Positions 1 through 7,355 are shown, numbered from the stretch's first letter. The stretch: DNA of 9,083 bases from Gammaproteobacteria bacterium (GCA_021767985.1 JAASSH010000044.1:1-9083); one strand, 5' to 3'. A program made the numbers and translations. The notes: generated by a model not told the origin, from the letters alone.

Positions 1-20
1 CCGTATCCAGTTGAGAAATC

Positions 21-38
21 AACCGGGTTTTGCCGGAT
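21..38 (-). terminator. weak hairpin after the EAL gene
   Basis: A CCGG/CCGG stem with a six-base loop lies just beyond the stop codon of the EAL gene. On either strand only a short, interrupted T-rich stretch follows (ATTTTC on the plus strand, GATTTCTC on the minus). It could be a weak, possibly bidirectional terminator, but it is not canonical. The window begins only 20 bases further left, so the next gene cannot be seen. Confidence 0.2.
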
Positions 39-41
39 TTT

Positions 42-1370
42 CTAGCCCGCAAGTTCCATCTGCGGTTTTTGAAGCAGTTTGACGAATTCTGTTTCGTTTA
101 TCGGTTTCGAGAAGTAAAAACCCTGGCCGAACGCGGTCTGGTAACTGCGCATCAACTCGGCCTCCTGCTCGGATTCGATACCCTCGGCGACCACCTCCAT
201 ACCCAGGTCGTGCGACAGGTTGACCAGTGACTTGACGATCTGATTACTCTTCTCGCTGCGAGCCATCGCGCTAACGAATACCCGGTCGATTTTCAGGGTG
301 TCGAAAGGAAAACGGTGCAGGTAACTAAAGCTCGAATAACCAGTGCCGAAGTCGTCGATGGCCAGCTTCGCCCCGGTCTCTTTCAGCTGGTGCAGCGACT
401 GGGTTGCGAGTTCCGGATTGTCTATCAACAGGCTCTCGGTGATTTCGAACTTGATGCGTTCGCGCCGAGCGCCTGTTTTGTCCATGATGTCAGCCAGGCT
501 CGGGACCAGGAACTGGTCTTCGAACTGTTTGCCGGACAGGTTGATGGCGACGAAAATATCATGCTGGAAATCGTTGCAGAGGCGGCTTTGAAAATCGCAT
601 GCCTGTTCCGCTATCCAGTAGCCCAGGTCGATAATCAGGTCGCTGTTCTCGACGTGCGTCAAGAAGCGAGAGGGCAGCAACAGTTCCCCGGAGGGATGGT
701 TCCAGCGCACCAGCGCCTCGCATCCGACAATCTTGTTGTTGGACAAATCGATAATCGGCTGGTAATGCAGGCGAAATTCTTTTTTCGTCATGGCTGCCCG
801 CAGCATCTTTTCCTCGGTGACCAGTAACCTGGTTACTTCCAGCGTTTTTTCGCCAAAGATAGCACCGCTCTCGGTTTGAGCTGGCTTGGTTACGGCCGAA
901 TCGATACGTTTGTGCATTTCCATGAATTGCGGTATCAGGCTTCTCAGTTCCATCGTGCTGGCAGCGAAGCCGTCGCCCTCGGCATCGAGCTGGCCCAGGG
1001 ACAAACCCTCGAAAACCTGCCCCAGGCGCGCATTCAGATCACGGTAACGCGCCATGGCAAGTCGCAGGAACATGCGTACAGTAGGGTCGGATTGTTCGAT
1101 TTTCTGACTGACGTAGTCGAGCGGGATCGCCATTACTTCCGTGGGGACGATAGCCCGCGCGGAGGCGCTACGCGGAAGCCGGTCTATGATCGCCATCTCA
1201 CCGAGTATGTCGCCCTTGGTAAGCGTCGCCATGACGAGTTTGCGCCCGTCCTTGTCGAGCGCCACCTCGACCATGCCCGATTCAATGATATAAGCACAGT
1301 CACCCGGGTCGCCTTCCCTGAAAATGTATTCATCCGTGTCGAAGGATGTCTGTGAATCGCTTGATTCCAT
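42..1370 (-). CDS. cyclic nucleotide-binding domain / EAL-domain c-di-GMP phosphodiesterase
   Basis: The predicted cytoplasmic protein of 442 aa hydrolyses c-di-GMP to pGpG and probably responds to a cyclic nucleotide. Residues about 12-115 form a cNMP-binding (CAP_ED) domain with a phosphate-binding cassette GEMAIIDRLPRSASA at 57-71; E58 and R67 are the residues expected to contact the ribose and phosphate. A linker of roughly 75 residues leads to an EAL domain (about 190-435). It carries every catalytic-site residue I looked for: E218-A-L, N277, E309, D339/D340, K360, E396 and Q416. No GGDEF domain is present, so this should be a phosphodiesterase and not a cyclase. An in-frame ATG at 1415 would add 15 residues, but it has no Shine-Dalgarno and those codons contain a palindrome. 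The ATG at 1370 has CAGGA five bases upstream and is preferred. Cyclic nucleotide binding is inferred from the motif only; cAMP, cGMP or another ligand is possible. Confidence 0.93.
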   Translation of the reverse strand: MESSDSQTSFDTDEYIFREGDPGDCAYIIESGMVEVALDKDGRKLVMATLTKGDILGEMAIIDRLPRSASARAIVPTEVMAIPLDYVSQKIEQSDPTVRMFLRLAMARYRDLNARLGQVFEGLSLGQLDAEGDGFAASTMELRSLIPQFMEMHKRIDSAVTKPAQTESGAIFGEKTLEVTRLLVTEEKMLRAAMTKKEFRLHYQPIIDLSNNKIVGCEALVRWNHPSGELLLPSRFLTHVENSDLIIDLGYWIAEQACDFQSRLCNDFQHDIFVAINLSGKQFEDQFLVPSLADIMDKTGARRERIKFEITESLLIDNPELATQSLHQLKETGAKLAIDDFGTGYSSFSYLHRFPFDTLKIDRVFVSAMARSEKSNQIVKSLVNLSHDLGMEVVAEGIESEQEAELMRSYQTAFGQGFYFSKPINETEFVKLLQKPQMELAG

Positions 1371-1375
1371 GGTTT

Positions 1376-1380
1376 TCCTG
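1376..1380 (-). promoter_or_regulatory. ribosome binding site deciding the EAL gene start
   Basis: CAGGA on the minus strand sits five bases before the ATG at 1370. The further upstream in-frame ATG at 1415 has no purine-rich site before it, so this site decides the start. Confidence 0.65.
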
Positions 1381-1394
1381 TTATTTCGAGAGAT

Positions 1395-1410
1395 GCGTTG
1401 TTCACAACGC
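1395..1410. repeat. palindrome GCGTTGT-tc-ACAACGC in the EAL gene leader
   Basis: Seven-base perfect arms are separated by two bases, 25 bases upstream of the chosen EAL start. As DNA it could be a dimeric regulator site. As RNA the arms could pair, though the two-base centre is too tight to form a loop without opening a pair. Its position inside the longer-start reading frame argues for the shorter start. Confidence 0.5.
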
Positions 1411-1441
1411 GCCATATTTAGTTCTAATACAAATCGATGAA

Positions 1442-1463
1442 ATAGCTATTAAAAAATAACTAT
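1442..1463. repeat. AT-rich inverted repeat
   Basis: ATAGCTATT and AATAACTAT are inverted copies with one mismatch, separated by AAAA. An outer pair AATCG (1432-1436) and CGATT (1464-1468) extends the symmetry after a short offset. It lies in the AT-rich segment expected to contain the EAL promoter, so it may be an operator. Confidence 0.4.
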
Positions 1464-1514
1464 CGATTGCTAAATTCCCGACAACCGGTATTGAAAACGC
1501 TGTATCAACCTGAT

Positions 1515-1536
1515 TTTGTATCGGCCCGATAGCAAA
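1515..1536. repeat. bulged hairpin TTTG-TATCGG-c-CCGATA-g-CAAA
   Basis: Ten base pairs with a single bulged base and a one-base centre lie 145 bases upstream of the EAL start. The central TATCGG-c-CCGATA is a perfect palindrome. It may be a regulator binding site; as RNA the one-base loop would need a pair to open. No T-run follows on either strand. Confidence 0.4.
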
Positions 1537-1659
1537 TAGTATGAATCATTTGGCGGGGAATACTGTGACTGTTCGCCTGTTTTGCACGAGCTCTCAGGCA
1601 TTTATGTTAGTGGTGCAATAATGGTTGGAAAGCGATCGCGGCGCTTGGCATCATCGCGA

Positions 1660-1675
1660 GCCCGGGCAGCCGGGC
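1660..1675. repeat. GC-rich hairpin GCCCGG-gcag-CCGGGC
   Basis: A perfect six-base-pair stem with a GCAG loop lies 45 bases after the stop of the OsmC-like gene. It could stabilise the 3' end of that transcript. The missing T-run argues against intrinsic termination. Confidence 0.35.
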
Positions 1676-1719
1676 CCTGCCAGCAGTATCGTATCCAGCC
1701 TGCCGGAAGCTGCTCCCGA

Positions 1720-2139
1720 TTAGCCGAAATCCAGGTTTATTCCATAAGCGGCCGGCTCCACCAGGTTAACCGACACCGGGCACAGTCGCATGCGCTGCTT
1801 GATGTAATCGATTACGGCGGGGTCAGCGGCGCCGCCGCGCAGTTTCGAGTCGATAGCGACACTGATTTTCTGAATTCTCCATTCATCGTCGGCGATTAAC
1901 GACAAGTTCAGGGAGGCGCTTTCCAACAGCAGCGCGTGCTCGGTGGCGTTGGCGTGAAAGTAGGTGTGCTGGCAGATCAGAAACGAATACACGAAAAGCA
2001 GGAAGCCGGGGCTGCTGTTGTCGATCTGCAGCGGCTGCCACCCCTGGTCGGTCAGGACCTCGGCATCGATTTGATCCAGGTGATTGTCGTCACCGCTATA
2101 GCGGAACGCGGTGCGCAGTTCAAAGCTATGGTCGGACAT
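1720..2139 (-). CDS. OsmC/Ohr-like protein
   Basis: This 139-aa protein has the landmarks of the OsmC/Ohr fold. An SSPGFLLF helix start at 42-49 leads to C56 in LICQHT. The stretch ESASLNLSLIADDEW (73-87) is followed by a strand, and a second cysteine, C120, lies in LCPVS (119-123). In OsmC and Ohr proteins the two matching cysteines reduce organic hydroperoxides, so a cytoplasmic thiol-dependent peroxidase role is likely if both are functional. The N-terminal part (about 1-35) is less typical, and I did not find the usual glycine-rich opening of Ohr, so this may be one of the divergent OsmC-like families with no proven activity. The ATG has a good ribosome site (CGGAGA, about 6 bases upstream). 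It follows recQ on the same strand after 109 bases and appears to have its own promoter at 2166-2194. Confidence 0.75.
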   Translation of the reverse strand: MSDHSFELRTAFRYSGDDNHLDQIDAEVLTDQGWQPLQIDNSSPGFLLFVYSFLICQHTYFHANATEHALLLESASLNLSLIADDEWRIQKISVAIDSKLRGGAADPAVIDYIKQRMRLCPVSVNLVEPAAYGINLDFG

Positions 2140-2165
2140 GAGGGTCTCCGTAAATTGATCTGTCG

Positions 2166-2194
2166 ATAATCGCGATCGGCCGGTTGATATTCAA
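2166..2194 (-). promoter_or_regulatory. candidate promoter of the OsmC-like gene
   Basis: On the minus strand TTGAAT (2189-2194) and GATTAT (2166-2171) are separated by 17 bases; each matches four of six consensus bases. The predicted start lies about 20 bases before the ATG. A perfect palindrome covers the -35 box. Confidence 0.4.
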
Positions 2195-2198
2195 TATC
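2186..2198. repeat. palindrome GATATT-c-AATATC over the -35 box
   Basis: Six-base perfect arms surround one base, centred on the candidate -35 element of the OsmC-like gene. That is a position where a bound dimeric repressor would block RNA polymerase. Peroxide-sensing repressors of the OhrR type use AT-rich palindromes near ohr promoters. No such regulator is encoded in the window, so the assignment is inference. Confidence 0.4.
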
Positions 2199-2248
2199 CA
2201 TTAAGGCCAGTCGAAGCCGGCAACGGGAGATAGGGCTTAAACCCTCGG

Positions 2249-4084
<1,836 letters not shown>

Positions 4085-4086
4085 GA

Positions 4087-4095
4087 TGCTATAGT
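4087..4095 (+). promoter_or_regulatory. extended -10 promoter for the YchJ-type gene
   Basis: TGC-TATAGT matches the extended -10 form (TGn-TATAAT) with one mismatch. Initiation would fall near 4102 and give a leader of about 14 bases, consistent with the lack of any Shine-Dalgarno before the ATG at 4116. The overlapping TACTAT on the other strand (4091-4096), with TTCATA 18 bases further upstream, could serve recQ. Confidence 0.45.
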
Positions 4096-4115
4096 AATCC
4101 TTTTTCTCGCTGTTT

Positions 4116-4571
4116 ATGAACTGTCCTTGTCAATCCGGTCAATCTTTTGACCGCTGCTGCGGTCGATTTATATCACAGGATGCACTGCCAGAAAACGCAG
4201 AGCAGTTGATGCGCTCGCGCTACAGCGCCTACGCGCTCGGTAAACTGGCCTACCTTAAGACCACCTGGCATGCGGATTTTTGTCCTCCCGACCTGGCGCC
4301 CGAGCCCGCGATACGCTGGATCGGGCTCGAGATTCTCGCGTTCGAAGACGGCGAGACCTCGGCCAGGGTCGAATTCGAGGCTCGATTTCTGGCGCATGAC
4401 AGGGTTGATGCGGTGCATGAATGCAGTTCGTTTGTGCGCGAGCAGGGTAAATGGCTGTATACCGAGGGAAAAATGCTGCCACTCGGTTTCACGCCCTGGA
4501 AACCGGGGCGTAACGAAAACTGCCCCTGCGGCAGCGGCAAGAAATTCAAGCGCTGCTGTGCGCGGCGCTAA
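4116..4571 (+). CDS. ychJ: YchJ-family protein with two SEC-C zinc motifs
   Basis: This 151-aa protein belongs to the YchJ (UPF0225) family; E. coli YchJ is about 152 aa. An N-terminal SEC-C motif (C3, C5, C14, C15) and a C-terminal one (C136, C138, C147, C148, in the form [13 protein letters not shown]) are each expected to bind one zinc ion. Between them lies the NTF2-like middle domain (about 28-125) with the family signature [12 protein letters not shown] at 31-42. SEC-C motifs resemble the zinc tail of SecA, which contacts SecB and ribosomes, but the function of YchJ is not established. The protein should be cytoplasmic. It converges with the desaturase gene, whose stop codon lies 15 bases further on. 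A GCGCT/AGCGC stem (4565-4582) bridges the two ends but lacks a T-run. Confidence 0.93.
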   Translation: MNCPCQSGQSFDRCCGRFISQDALPENAEQLMRSRYSAYALGKLAYLKTTWHADFCPPDLAPEPAIRWIGLEILAFEDGETSARVEFEARFLAHDRVDAVHECSSFVREQGKWLYTEGKMLPLGFTPWKPGRNENCPCGSGKKFKRCCARR

Positions 4572-4586
4572 GCAAAGAGCGCGGGA

Positions 4587-5501
4587 TCAGTGCGCCGGGT
4601 GGACCGGGTGCGTCCAGGGTTTCAACAGGAAGCGCCAGGCAATCGTCAGGTAGCCGGTGTACCAGTAGTTACCGTTGTTTGCTAACACCTCGTCGCGCTC
4701 CCGCCTCGCGACCGCTGGAATACGATACCAGGCCAGCTCCGGGTGATTGTGATGAACCCAGTGATAGTTGTTGTTCAGAAACAGCAGTCGCGTGACCGGG
4801 CAGCCGTCGACCAGCACGGTGCGCTGCTTTTCATCGGGTTCGTAGCGGTGCTCGAGGAACGAGCGAATCATCATCATGCTGGTGCCGGGCCAGGCGAAGG
4901 CCAGCAGGTAAATCCAGAACGGCATCTGGCAAACCGCGATGATCCAGTAGAGTAGTACTCCCAGGCTGACGACGTGGCGTAACAGGATCCCCAGGTGTTG
5001 AGTGTCACCGCTGCGCAATCGGCTGAATTCGATCCGGTACTGGTCGCCAACCGTGAGCCAGGGTCCGATCAGCATGCGGCCGAGAAACGTATTGTTGAAA
5101 ACCAGCATCCGCTGCTGCCAACGGGCGAGGCCCTGCCATTTTTCCCGGGTAACAAAAAACGACTCGGGATCGTGTGCGGGATCGGTCAAATCGGAGCGGT
5201 GGTGGCGCAGGTGATTCTTGACGTAGAGTTGGACCGGCAGCCACAGGGTGAGTGGCGGCCAGACCAGGGCGATATTGAGGCGTTTATTCGTTGTCGGATG
5301 CCCGTGCAGGGCTTCGTGCTGCAGCGAGCTGTGCAGGGCGACCGTGTAACCCCCGATCAGCCACAGCAACCAGGCCGGAATACTGTCCCAGTAAAACGTT
5401 AACGAAATCCAGGTGCTATAGACAACAACCAGCAACAGCCACGTGGGCCATTCGATTTTCGCGGAGATGAAATTCGCAGCGCGAAGATTGCCGGTTGTCA
5501 T
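4587..5501 (-). CDS. membrane fatty acid desaturase
   Basis: This 304-aa integral membrane di-iron enzyme of the fatty acid desaturase superfamily shows all three histidine clusters. They are H62-EAL-H66 (with H68), H97-LR-H100-H101, and H247-WV-H250-H251 with H253; H218 is a further possible ligand. Hydrophobic segments lie at about 20-37, 42-58, 76-92, 172-190 and 194-212, placing the histidine boxes on the cytoplasmic side as usual. The motif LTDPAHDPESFFV (105-117) after the second box is typical of a group of bacterial desaturases. It probably introduces a double bond into an acyl chain using oxygen and an electron donor. Substrate and bond position cannot be read from the sequence, and a hydroxylase-type activity is a less likely alternative. 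The ATG at 5501 has AGG 13 bases upstream, which is far; a tiny reading frame overlaps the start. An XRE regulator gene lies divergently upstream. Confidence 0.92.
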   Translation of the reverse strand: MTTGNLRAANFISAKIEWPTWLLLVVVYSTWISLTFYWDSIPAWLLWLIGGYTVALHSSLQHEALHGHPTTNKRLNIALVWPPLTLWLPVQLYVKNHLRHHRSDLTDPAHDPESFFVTREKWQGLARWQQRMLVFNNTFLGRMLIGPWLTVGDQYRIEFSRLRSGDTQHLGILLRHVVSLGVLLYWIIAVCQMPFWIYLLAFAWPGTSMMMIRSFLEHRYEPDEKQRTVLVDGCPVTRLLFLNNNYHWVHHNHPELAWYRIPAVARRERDEVLANNGNYWYTGYLTIAWRFLLKPWTHPVHPAH

Positions 5502-5570
5502 AAGCGCATAAACACCTGAACTTATTGGGGGTTTTGTAATTTATGATCGTCAGACTGTTTTGTCGATGTT

Positions 5571-5579
5571 TTTATAGCA
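5571..5579 (-). promoter_or_regulatory. extended -10 promoter for the desaturase
   Basis: On the minus strand TGC-TATAAA matches the extended -10 consensus with one mismatch. No good -35 box is present. Initiation near 5564 would give a leader of about 60 bases. The inverted repeat TTTTAT-N7-ATAAAA lies directly over this element and could be the site of a repressor. Confidence 0.45.
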
Positions 5580-5614
5580 AGCATAAAAGAAATTATGTTT
5601 ACTAAATAATAAAA

Positions 5615-5629
5615 GTGTAGTATTTACAC
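5615..5629. repeat. palindrome GTGTA-N5-TACAC upstream of the XRE regulator
   Basis: Perfect five-base arms with a five-base spacer end 20 bases before the regulator ATG. The centre-to-centre spacing of 10 bases, about one helical turn, suits a dimeric helix-turn-helix protein. Autoregulation is therefore a reasonable guess. Confidence 0.4.
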
Positions 5630-5649
5630 AACAAACAGTGGCATAAACA

Positions 5650-6492
5650 ATGAAGAAGCAGGAAATAGTCTCTATCTTTCGTAAGCGTTTGCTCGAGTCG
5701 ATGCAGGAAAGAGCCGTGAACCAGTCCGAGTTGTCACGCGAAACCGGTGTCGATCGTTCGACCCTGTCGCAGTTACTGGCCGGAGAAAACATGCGCATGC
5801 CGCGTGCCGATACCGTGGCGTCGCTGGCGCGATCGCTACAGGTCAGTAGCGACTGGTTACTGGGCCTGAGCCAGGATAGCCGCTACGGCGCCGAAATTCT
5901 GCGCCAGTCCTTCGAAGTCGCTCCGCATGAGCAAAGCCCGGCGGACGATAACCTGAAGCGCTGGTACGAGGAGGCAGAGGGCCTGAAAATCCGCTATGTC
6001 CCGGTGCAACTGCCCGATATCGTCAAGACCGACCAGGTGCTCGAGTACGAGTATGGCGAGGTTGTCGAACGTCCGGTTAGTCGCGCCAAGGAGCAGGCGC
6101 GATACCATCTCAATTTCACCCGCGGCCCGGACAACGACCTGGAGATCTGCATGCCGCGCGAAAACCTGGTCGGATTTTGCCGTGGAGAAGGCCTGTGGGG
6201 GGAACTGGGACGTAGGGCACGTAAGGAGCAGGTCAGCTTCATGCTGGAAACGCTGGAGGAGCTCTATCCCAGCGTCCGGTTATACCTCTACGATGGGCGC
6301 AAGCGATACTCGGTACCCTACACTATTTTCGGCGCGCGACGTGCGGCGGTATATGTCGGGCAGATGTACTTCGCGTTCAATACCACCGAGTACGTGCGCA
6401 TCCTGGTGCGGCACTTCGATAACCTCGTGCGCAATGCCGAGGTACACGCGCACGAGGCGGTGAATTTCCTCAAATCACAGAAAGTAAAGTAG
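5650..6492 (+). CDS. XRE-family transcriptional regulator with C-terminal sensor-like domain
   Basis: This 280-aa predicted cytoplasmic DNA-binding protein has an XRE/Cro-type helix-turn-helix at about 10-72 (QSELSRETGVDRSTLSQLL with the recognition helix around 35-43). The remaining 200 residues have no membrane segments. They start with WYEEAEGLKIRYVPVQLPDIV (105-125) and end with HFDNLVRNAEVHAHEAVNFL (255-274). That layout recalls the DUF5753-like domain found after XRE domains in many regulators (an opening with a vPGllQT-like stretch, a QL-rich middle, a closing F-x2-L-x3-A helix), but the likeness is distant and judged by eye. Its ligand is unknown. It is transcribed divergently from the desaturase, so control of that gene and of itself is the natural inference. 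The start has only a weak ribosome site (AGTGG, eight bases upstream). It converges on the CBS gene. Confidence 0.87.
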   Translation: MKKQEIVSIFRKRLLESMQERAVNQSELSRETGVDRSTLSQLLAGENMRMPRADTVASLARSLQVSSDWLLGLSQDSRYGAEILRQSFEVAPHEQSPADDNLKRWYEEAEGLKIRYVPVQLPDIVKTDQVLEYEYGEVVERPVSRAKEQARYHLNFTRGPDNDLEICMPRENLVGFCRGEGLWGELGRRARKEQVSFMLETLEELYPSVRLYLYDGRKRYSVPYTIFGARRAAVYVGQMYFAFNTTEYVRILVRHFDNLVRNAEVHAHEAVNFLKSQKVK

Positions 6493-6570
6493 CAGCCGCC
6501 CGCAACCGGAAGCTTGTCCCGGATTACGGCGTCAACCATAGCCTTGCCCTGACCATTTTTACGCGGCTGC
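6492..6570. repeat. long-range inverted repeat in the convergent gap
   Basis: GCAGCCGC (6492-6499) and GCGGCTGC (6563-6570) are perfect eight-base inverted arms 63 bases apart, spanning most of the gap between the XRE and CBS genes. A small hairpin ATGCG-gtgt-CGCAT follows at 6572-6585. Neither has a T-run, so a classical terminator is not shown. A structured 3' end shared by both transcripts is possible. Confidence 0.4.
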
Positions 6571-6591
6571 AATGCGGTGTCGCATAAAGCG

Positions 6592-6999
6592 CTACATCAG
6601 GCGATCGCGTACGCCGTCCAGCACAATGTCGGTGTAGCCGATGATGCCGATAACGCGCTTGTTTTCAACCACCGGCGCTCGACCAATGCCAAAGTTTTCG
6701 AACAGGCGGGTGCAGTAACGAATATCCATCTCGGGATCCACGTGAATAACGGGCTTCGACATGATTTCGTAAATGTTGACTCGCTCCGGAGACTTGTTCT
6801 TGGCGAGTACCTGCTTGGCGATATCGGACAACAGCACGATTCCGTACTCGTCGTCCTCGTGTCTGATGTTGACGATGAAACACTTGGATTCAGGGTGCTT
6901 CGAATCTTTCAACACGGTTGCCACGGTATCCATACCCTCGACCATATCGAAGTCGGTTTTCATAACGTCGCGCACGCGCACAATTTTTTTGTCGCTCAT
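6592..6999 (-). CDS. tandem CBS-domain protein
   Basis: This 135-aa protein consists of two CBS domains and nothing else: CBS1 about 10-70 (VRDVMKTDFDMV at the start, GIVLLSDIAKQV at the end) and CBS2 about 77-132 (IYEIMSKPVIHVDP, then GIIGYTDIV). Pairs of CBS domains form a cleft that commonly binds AMP, ADP, ATP or S-adenosylmethionine and passes the signal to a partner. A free-standing Bateman module in an operon with membrane proteins probably regulates them. It is the last gene of the operon. Its ATG overlaps the stop codon of the P-II-like gene by four bases (ATGA), and a strong ribosome site, AGAGGAAGAG, lies within the end of that gene, so the two should be translationally coupled and made in similar amounts. 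Two cysteines (C40, C96) are present but no metal motif is evident. The ligand is unknown. Confidence 0.93.
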   Translation of the reverse strand: MSDKKIVRVRDVMKTDFDMVEGMDTVATVLKDSKHPESKCFIVNIRHEDDEYGIVLLSDIAKQVLAKNKSPERVNIYEIMSKPVIHVDPEMDIRYCTRLFENFGIGRAPVVENKRVIGIIGYTDIVLDGVRDRLM

Positions 7000-7346
7000 A
7001 TCTCTTCCTCTACAATTTCTGCTAACTGGTCAACCTGGTGCGATACGCCGACGGCGTCTTCGACGTCGATACTAAACGCAATTCCGTTGCCAGGGTGGGC
7101 TTCGAATTCTCCGACCTGCTCGATGGTTTCGAGTATGTCGCGGCACATGTGCTCTTCCACCAACAGTAAAATCACGTCGCGCTGGGTTTCCAGGCTCAGG
7201 CCGAGAAAAGTTTTGGCCACCTGCAGACCTTCGCCACGGGCGCTGGAAATCACGGTCGAGCCGGTAGCGCCTTTATCCCTGGCGGCTTCGACGACTTTGT
7301 TAGTGATCGAATCCTCGGTTAATGCAATGATTAGTTTAAAGTGCAT
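6996..7346 (-). CDS. P-II-like signalling protein
   Basis: This 116-aa soluble protein resembles the GlnB/GlnK (P-II) superfamily. It has an opening strand FKLIIAL, a helix ITNKVVEAARDKGATGSTVI (14-33), the glycine signature SSARGEG (34-40), then the T-loop region (about 41-56) and the second half DVILLLVEEHMCRDILETI. A late glycine stretch HPGNGIAFSIDVEDAVGV (84-101) stands where classical P-II proteins have GDGKIFV. The T-loop is shorter than in GlnB and contains no tyrosine, so uridylylation at the Tyr51 position is not possible. P-II trimers bind ATP, ADP and often 2-oxoglutarate and plug or release transporters; here the partner is probably the DUF1538 pair encoded just upstream. The start has GAGG seven bases away, overlapping the stop of the preceding gene. 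The function is inferred from family and context. Confidence 0.88.
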   Translation of the reverse strand: MHFKLIIALTEDSITNKVVEAARDKGATGSTVISSARGEGLQVAKTFLGLSLETQRDVILLLVEEHMCRDILETIEQVGEFEAHPGNGIAFSIDVEDAVGVSHQVDQLAEIVEEEI

Positions 7347-7355
7347 GATTATGCC

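Larger units (their letters stand above)
1371..1719. other. 349-base gene-free region with clustered inverted repeats
   Basis: No convincing gene lies between the EAL and OsmC-like genes; the open frames here run through obvious palindromes and lack ribosome sites. The region holds at least four inverted repeats: 1395-1410, 1442-1463, 1515-1536 and 1660-1675. The stretch 1416-1475 is strongly AT-rich and is the natural place for the EAL gene promoter, although I could not pick a confident -35/-10 pair. The GC-rich hairpin at 1660-1675 follows the OsmC-like gene but has no T-run, so it is not a classical terminator. Confidence 0.6.
5502..5649. promoter_or_regulatory. divergent control region between desaturase and XRE regulator
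   Basis: This 148-base AT-rich region must carry both promoters. It holds two inverted repeats, TTTTAT-N7-ATAAAA (5570-5588) and GTGTA-N5-TACAC (5615-5629), and three same-strand copies of GCATAAA at 5506, 5581 and 5641; the first and last extend to GCATAAACA. A weak plus-strand pair TTGTCG (5560-5565) and CATAAA (5582-5587) might serve the regulator gene. The first inverted repeat overlaps the best desaturase promoter candidate. Confidence 0.6.

Noticed and set aside
1371..1415. Longer start of the EAL gene at 1415
   Set aside because: It has no ribosome site, and the extra codons contain a palindrome; the start at 1370 has CAGGA at ideal spacing.
1632..1639. GCGATCGC octamer palindrome resembling the cyanobacterial HIP1 repeat
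   Set aside because: I noticed only this single copy, and the proteins do not suggest a cyanobacterium.
1582..1899. Plus-strand open frame of 105 codons across the gap and the OsmC-like gene
   Set aside because: It runs antisense through the end of the OsmC-like gene, has low-complexity Arg/Ala composition at its start and matches no family.
4565..4582. GCGCT/AGCGC stem between the convergent YchJ-type and desaturase genes as a terminator
   Set aside because: The five-base stem has an eight-base loop and no T-run on either strand; too weak to call.
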